From positions 100,952-164,951 of the forward strand of contig SMOI01000044.1 in NCBI GenBank assembly GCA_008000375.1: a stretch of DNA of 64,000 nt, written 5' to 3'. The stretch comes from Poteriospumella lacustris. Taxonomy: Eukaryota; Sar; Chrysophyceae; Chromulinales; Dinobryaceae. Below are positions 63,818 to 64,000 of the stretch, piece after piece. A program made the position numbers and the translations under genes. The notes below the pieces were generated by a model. That model did no database searches. It was given only the letters and a program-made list of their open reading frames with translations, and was not told the DNA's origin. The stretch's first letter is position 1, and each line of letters opens with the position of its first letter.

Positions 63818-64000
63818 CCGGTCGGACGGCAGCGGCGGTGTAAGCGACGAGTAACGATCATCGCGCGACAACCCCCGGGGCGTCGGTCGCCGTGTGTCTC
63901 GCGGACGGTGCGGTCCGCGGTCGTGTAGGTGCGCGGAGGGCGGGCGCGACGGGAGCAGCGCTTCGGGTCGGAGGCGGCGGCGGAGACCGCGCGGCGCGGC
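63818..64000. other. Downstream of COG4, right edge
   Basis: 183 bp of very GC-rich sequence, COG4 3' UTR and beyond; no feature can be supported. Confidence 0.5.

Noticed and set aside
1-64000. CRISPR arrays, bacterial operons, riboswitches, rRNA
   Set aside because: None seen; spliceosomal introns and gene content show a nuclear eukaryotic sequence.

Overview
The window is nuclear DNA from a flagellated, non-animal eukaryote with a compact genome. Genes lie 0.2-0.6 kb apart. They have zero to three short GT-AG introns (about 60-105 bp). The cargo includes an axonemal dynein assembly factor, a type I vacuolar H+-pyrophosphatase, FYVE/ankyrin and WW/B-box proteins, and dynactin. My best guess is an oomycete-like stramenopile; this is inference from architecture only, and no marker here proves it. 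Composition is a mosaic: some gene bodies exceed 70% GC while promoters and small genes are near 45-50%. Most long genes start AT-richer and become GC-richer toward the 3' end.

Layout. 0-5 kb: the 3' end of a SANT/Myb-like gene and the nucleoporin Nup107 (minus). 5-16 kb: the Arf-like GTPase ARFRP1, a WW/B-box protein, an M1 aminopeptidase of PepN type (minus, 4 exons) and a large FYVE-ankyrin protein. 16-22 kb is an AT-richer accessory patch. It holds an unrecognised gene with confused reading frames, a coiled-coil/TM ORF without an ATG, a YnfA (UPF0060) membrane protein, dynactin subunit 5 and a tandem thioredoxin-fold/GST_N protein; a diverged direct repeat brackets part of it. 22-32 kb: DNAAF5/HEATR2, an L7Ae-fold RNase P/MRP-like protein, two inverted and essentially identical Sec62 genes, a two-TM protein and an NF-YB-like histone-fold protein. 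32-41 kb: a syntaxin-5-type Qa-SNARE, THOC3, a secreted choloylglycine-hydrolase-family enzyme, H+-PPase and a protein-isoaspartate methyltransferase-like protein. 41.5-44.4 kb is a long stretch with no convincing gene. 44-49 kb: a Ser-rich unknown, MFAP1, tRNA-Arg(CCG) and a second syntaxin-5. 49-57 kb: a giant, extremely GC-rich IQ/zinc-finger gene with several frame breaks. 57-64 kb: two unknowns and COG4.

Functionally the window is rich in secretory-pathway housekeeping genes (Sec62, ARFRP1, two syntaxin-5-type SNAREs, COG4, FYVE, dynactin), nuclear and RNA factors (Nup107, THOC3, MFAP1, NF-YB-like, the RNase P-like protein) and flagellar assembly (DNAAF5). Genes are arranged individually, often as divergent pairs sharing short promoters; I see no operon-like co-regulation. 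Exon boundaries below were worked out by hand from splice consensus and reading-frame continuity.
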